Origin: Pseudonocardia sp. MH-G8
Lineage (GTDB): Bacteria; Actinomycetota; Actinomycetes; Mycobacteriales; Pseudonocardiaceae
DNA length: 64,000 nt
Direction: 5' to 3'
NCBI RefSeq assembly: GCF_002262885.1
Contig: NZ_NKYF01000001.1
Location: forward strand, 806,001-870,000
Each line of letters begins with the position of its first letter. Position 1 is the stretch's first letter. The position numbers and the translations under genes are program-made. Positions 61,177 through 64,000 of this stretch are shown here, piece by piece. The notes under the pieces are model-generated. The model saw nothing but the letters and a program-made list of their open reading frames with translations, was not told where the DNA came from and did not search any database.

Positions 61177-62037
61177 TCAGCGCCGTGCTTCCCGCGGCGC
61201 GGAGTAGATCCGCACCCAGTCGAACTCCAGGCTGACCTCTTCGGGCGTGGTCTCGTCCGGGGCGGGGATCCACTCCCGGTAAGGACCCACGTCGAGCTGG
61301 ATCGTCATGTGCATCGGCACCTTCGGGATCACGTTGCGGTCGCTGGTCTCGAACTGCTTGACCCCGTCGACGTACCAGACGAGCCGGTCGGGCAGCCAGT
61401 CCATGGCGAAGGTGTGCCACTGGCTGAAGTCGCCGGTGACCTTCGTGCCGGCCTGCTTGTTCTCGGACGAGAAGTGGATGACGAAGTGCGCCTCGTTCCG
61501 GTCCTCGTGGGGCACCTCCATCATGTCCAGCTCGCCGTCGTCCTTGTTCTCGGTCTCGGGCCAGAGCAGGATGGCCGCGCCGCGGCCGCGCCCCTTCTCC
61601 GTCCGGGCCCGGAACTCCCAACGGCCGTACAGCTGGTCGCGCTCGTGCCGCATGCCTCCGGATATGTCGCCGCGGGCGGTGATCCGCAGCATGCCGTCCT
61701 CGACGGAGATCGCCGAGGGGCGGCGGTACCCGTTGCCGAAGCCGCCCACGCTGTTGTACGGGTCCCACGACCGCCCGAGCGTGGACCCCTCGAAGTCGTC
61801 GGTGGCGACCGGCTTCCAGTCGACACCCGAGGTGCTCGTGCTGGATGCGCCGTTCGTGGATCCCTCGCTGGGCGCCGCGGTCCTGGGCACCTCCGTGGGC
61901 GGCGGCGCCGGCGCCGGCAGCGCCTGCAGCAGGTCCGGTGGCGCCGTACCCGACCCGGGTGCCCCGGCACAGCCCGCTGCGAGCAGTAGTGCTGCACAGA
62001 CCATCACCGACCGCAGCCGGCCCGGGAACCGGGACAT
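61177..62037 (-). CDS. Glycoside hydrolase family 16 lipoprotein
   Basis: 286 residues from an ATG with GAGGAGG upstream. Lipobox LLAAGC near residue 23, then a Pro/Ala/Ser/Thr-rich linker to ~75. The GH16 domain includes GRWEFRARTEKGRG and the catalytic block DGELDMMEVP (Glu-X-Asp-X-X-Glu). Members cleave beta-1,3/1,4-glucans and similar polymers, so a secreted glucanase anchored outside the cell is likely. It sits between adnB and adnA on their strand, with 35 bp to adnB and 174 bp to adnA. Confidence 0.87.
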   Translation of the reverse strand: MSRFPGRLRSVMVCAALLLAAGCAGAPGSGTAPPDLLQALPAPAPPPTEVPRTAAPSEGSTNGASSTSTSGVDWKPVATDDFEGSTLGRSWDPYNSVGGFGNGYRRPSAISVEDGMLRITARGDISGGMRHERDQLYGRWEFRARTEKGRGRGAAILLWPETENKDDGELDMMEVPHEDRNEAHFVIHFSSENKQAGTKVTGDFSQWHTFAMDWLPDRLVWYVDGVKQFETSDRNVIPKVPMHMTIQLDVGPYREWIPAPDETTPEEVSLEFDWVRIYSAPREARR

Positions 62038-62211
62038 TCTGCCTCCTCGTACCGCACACCGGAGGGAGCGCGGGGAGCGCCGGTGTGCACCGTGACCGTA
62101 CCGGGCACCGGAACGGACAGAACGCCCTCCCGAGGAGCGCGATCGCCCGATCCGGTGATGAGCCCGCACCAAGAGTGACGCCGACAGGAGCAGGATGTTG
62201 CCCCGCCGGGG

Positions 62212-64000
62212 CTACGCGTCGGGCACCGGTCGGCCCGATTCGCTCAGCGGGCAGCTCGTGCGCACGGGGCACCGGTCGCAGTCGGGACCGACGCGGGCCA
62301 CGAACTGGGCCTCCGACGTCTCCTCGGCGCACTGCAGCAGGACCTCCCGCCAGCCCGCCAGCTCCTCCTCGCCCAGCGGGGGCTGAACCGGCTCCTTGGC
62401 CTGCCCTCCCGACTTCTGGTCGGCGAGGTACACCAGCCGGGCACCCCCGGGCTGAGCCCCCGGCTCCAGCAGCTTCCCGAACGCGCCGAGGGCCGCCGCG
62501 AGCTGGTAGACGGCGAGCTGGGGGTGCTCGGCGGCGGCCCGAGCGCTGACCGCCGTCTTGCCGGTCTTGACGTCGACGACGACCGGACGCCCCTGCGCGT
62601 CGACCTCGAGCCGGTCGACGCGCCCCCGCAGGCGCAGCCACGGCCCGCTCGGGATCCGCTCGCCCTCGGCGCCCGGCTCGTGGCCCGGAGCATCGCCCGG
62701 CTCGTCGCCCACGATGTCGACCTGCACCGGCTGCTCGACCGCCACCAGCCGCAGCCCTTCGGCCCGGCTCGAACGCACCCATCCCTCGAACGCCGCCAGC
62801 ATCCCGCGCACCCGCTCCAGCTCGCGGCGGCCGAACCAGGGAGCGCCTGCGTCCAGCCGGGACCACGCCGACCGCAACGCCTGCTCCAGCTCGGCGCGTT
62901 CCGCACCCGCCGCCTCGGCCTGCACCAGCGCATGCACCAACGATCCGGTGACGGCCGCGAGCGCACCCACGTCACCGCCCCCGTGGCGCTCCAGCACCCA
63001 CCGCAGCGGGCAACGCACGATCTTCTCCACGTCCGACGGCGAGACCGGCACGACCTCGCCGGGTGCGCGCAGCGGCACCTCGGTGGAGAGCGGGGCCAGC
63101 CCGTACCAGTCGTCGGGGTGGGCGCCCGGCACGCCCGCCTCGGCCAGCCTGGCCAGCTGCACCGCGGCCCGGCGCCTGCGCTCCTCGCACCGCGGATCGT
63201 CCGGCGCCGCCGGCGCGCAGATCGACCGGCGCAGCTCCCCGACGAGCTCGGCGAGCACCAGCGAGCGACCCGGCCGGAAGACCGGGCGGTCGGCGCTCGT
63301 GGCGGCCACCGGATCGAGCTCGTCGAGGAAGCGGGACGGCTGCTCGTCCTCCCCCTGCACGGCGCTGACCATCAGCGTGTGCCGGGCCCGCGAGCACGCC
63401 ACGTAGAACAGGCGCCGCTCCTCGGCCAGCAACGGCGCCACCCGGGACACGGTGGCCCCGACGGGTTCGGCCACCCCCGCCACCAGGTCGACGAGCCGCT
63501 CGTTGCCCAGCAGGCTGCCGCGCAGGCGCAGATCCGGCCAGCTGCCCTCCTGCACACCCGGCACGGCGACCACGTCCCACTCGCGCCCGCGGGCCGCATG
63601 GGCGGTGAGCAGGGCCACGGCCTCGCCCTGCGGGGCGCGCGGCGCCATCGACTCCCCCGGCAGCTGCTGGTCGGAGATGTACTCGGTGAAGCTCGCGACC
63701 GCCGCCCCGGGCAGCCGGTCGGCGTAGCGCGCGGCCGCGTCGAACAGCGCGAGCACGGCGTCGAGGTCCCGGTCGGCGGCCGCCCCCATCGGGCCACCGC
63801 GTGCGCTCCCGTCGCGCAGCCGCGGGCCGAGCCCGCACGCCTGCCAGACGCGCCACAGCACCTCCTCGGCGCTCTCCCCGTCGCGGATCGCGTCGCCCGC
63901 GACGGCGAGCAGCGTGCCCACCCGGCGCAGCGGCGCGGTCTCGTGCGGGGGCAGCGCCACCAGTGGGTCCGGGCGGCCCAGCGCGGCGGCGCGCAGCGCC
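62212..64000 (-). CDS. adnA: AdnA, helicase-nuclease subunit (5' end outside window)
   Basis: The frame is open to the window edge, and the codons beyond the apparent GTG at 63960 (ALRAAALGRPDPLV) continue the protein, so the true start is outside. Visible motifs: VALLTAHAARGREWDVVAVPG, LFYVACSRARHTLMVSA, and a RecB-like nuclease with GRVDRLEVDAQG and VVVDVKTGKTAVS. Cysteines near the end (DCDRCPVRTSCPL) are placed like those of iron-sulfur nuclease domains. AdnA works with AdnB in DNA-end resection. Corresponds to Rv3202c. Confidence 0.9.
   Translation of the reverse strand, partial: ALRAAALGRPDPLVALPPHETAPLRRVGTLLAVAGDAIRDGESAEEVLWRVWQACGLGPRLRDGSARGGPMGAAADRDLDAVLALFDAAARYADRLPGAAVASFTEYISDQQLPGESMAPRAPQGEAVALLTAHAARGREWDVVAVPGVQEGSWPDLRLRGSLLGNERLVDLVAGVAEPVGATVSRVAPLLAEERRLFYVACSRARHTLMVSAVQGEDEQPSRFLDELDPVAATSADRPVFRPGRSLVLAELVGELRRSICAPAAPDDPRCEERRRRAAVQLARLAEAGVPGAHPDDWYGLAPLSTEVPLRAPGEVVPVSPSDVEKIVRCPLRWVLERHGGGDVGALAAVTGSLVHALVQAEAAGAERAELEQALRSAWSRLDAGAPWFGRRELERVRGMLAAFEGWVRSSRAEGLRLVAVEQPVQVDIVGDEPGDAPGHEPGAEGERIPSGPWLRLRGRVDRLEVDAQGRPVVVDVKTGKTAVSARAAAEHPQLAVYQLAAALGAFGKLLEPGAQPGGARLVYLADQKSGGQAKEPVQPPLGEEELAGWREVLLQCAEETSEAQFVARVGPDCDRCPVRTSCPLSESGRPVPDA

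Noticed and set aside
57845..61207. 1120-codon plus-strand frame opposite adnB
   Set aside because: No family motifs, very Arg/Gly/Gln-rich. The minus strand holds a complete AdnB with all helicase and nuclease motifs.

Overview
This is 64 kb of very GC-rich actinobacterial DNA. Gene content and order suggest the Pseudonocardiales, perhaps a Pseudonocardia-like soil organism. The genus is my inference and was not tested. Genes are dense, many neighbours overlap by GTGA or ATGA, and GTG starts are common. I see one tRNA (initiator Met), no rRNA, no CRISPR array and no recognisable prophage or insertion sequence.

Layout. 1-3.9 kb: the end of a peptide ABC transporter operon (fused double ATPase, binding lipoprotein). 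3.9-4.5 kb: an array of palindromic intergenic repeats. 4.5-9.7 kb: a paired acyl-CoA dehydrogenase operon, a VapBC-like pair, a tyrosine phosphatase and a pyruvyltransferase-family protein. 9.7-10.1 kb: more repeats. 10.1-18.7 kb: soxR divergent from a QueA-like gene, a lytic transglycosylase, an acyltransferase/SGNH protein, small enzymes, and a divergent MFS/TetR pair with a perfect operator. 18.8 kb: tRNA-fMet.

19.2-64 kb follows, with insertions, the order I remember for M. tuberculosis Rv3193c-Rv3202c: UPF0182 protein, PDZ/Lon-like protease, putative metallopeptidase, ThiF-like protein, AarF/ABC1 kinase, whiB7, uvrD2, mycoredoxin, nudC, a K+ channel/TrkA protein, adnB and adnA. Inserted are a TetR/dehydroshikimate dehydratase pair between aarF and whiB7; an 18-kb block between nudC and the K+ channel gene (two M16 peptidases, proA, a repeat-rich desert with a truncated MetE-like gene, an MFS transporter, sortase plus lipoprotein, aldehyde dehydrogenase, xthA, xylA-xylB-xylR, and a DUF5666/two-component system); and a GH16 hydrolase between adnB and adnA.

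The clearest regulatory stories are these. whiB7 has an upstream ORF, an intrinsic terminator before its start codon and a WhiB7-type promoter. Two SoxR-like promoters of identical geometry (TTGACC-19 bp-CAC) precede the QueA-like gene and an MFS transporter 30 kb away. Four CTGAAG half-sites with 11-bp periodicity lie between a DUF5666 gene and its two-component system. A dyad in front of xylA is probably read by the ROK regulator of the same operon. Intergenic space is shaped by at least three families of dispersed repeats, one of which forms the broken edge of the MetE-like pseudogene, and by long near-perfect palindromes at gene ends, one of which sits inside the start of the xylR-like reading frame.
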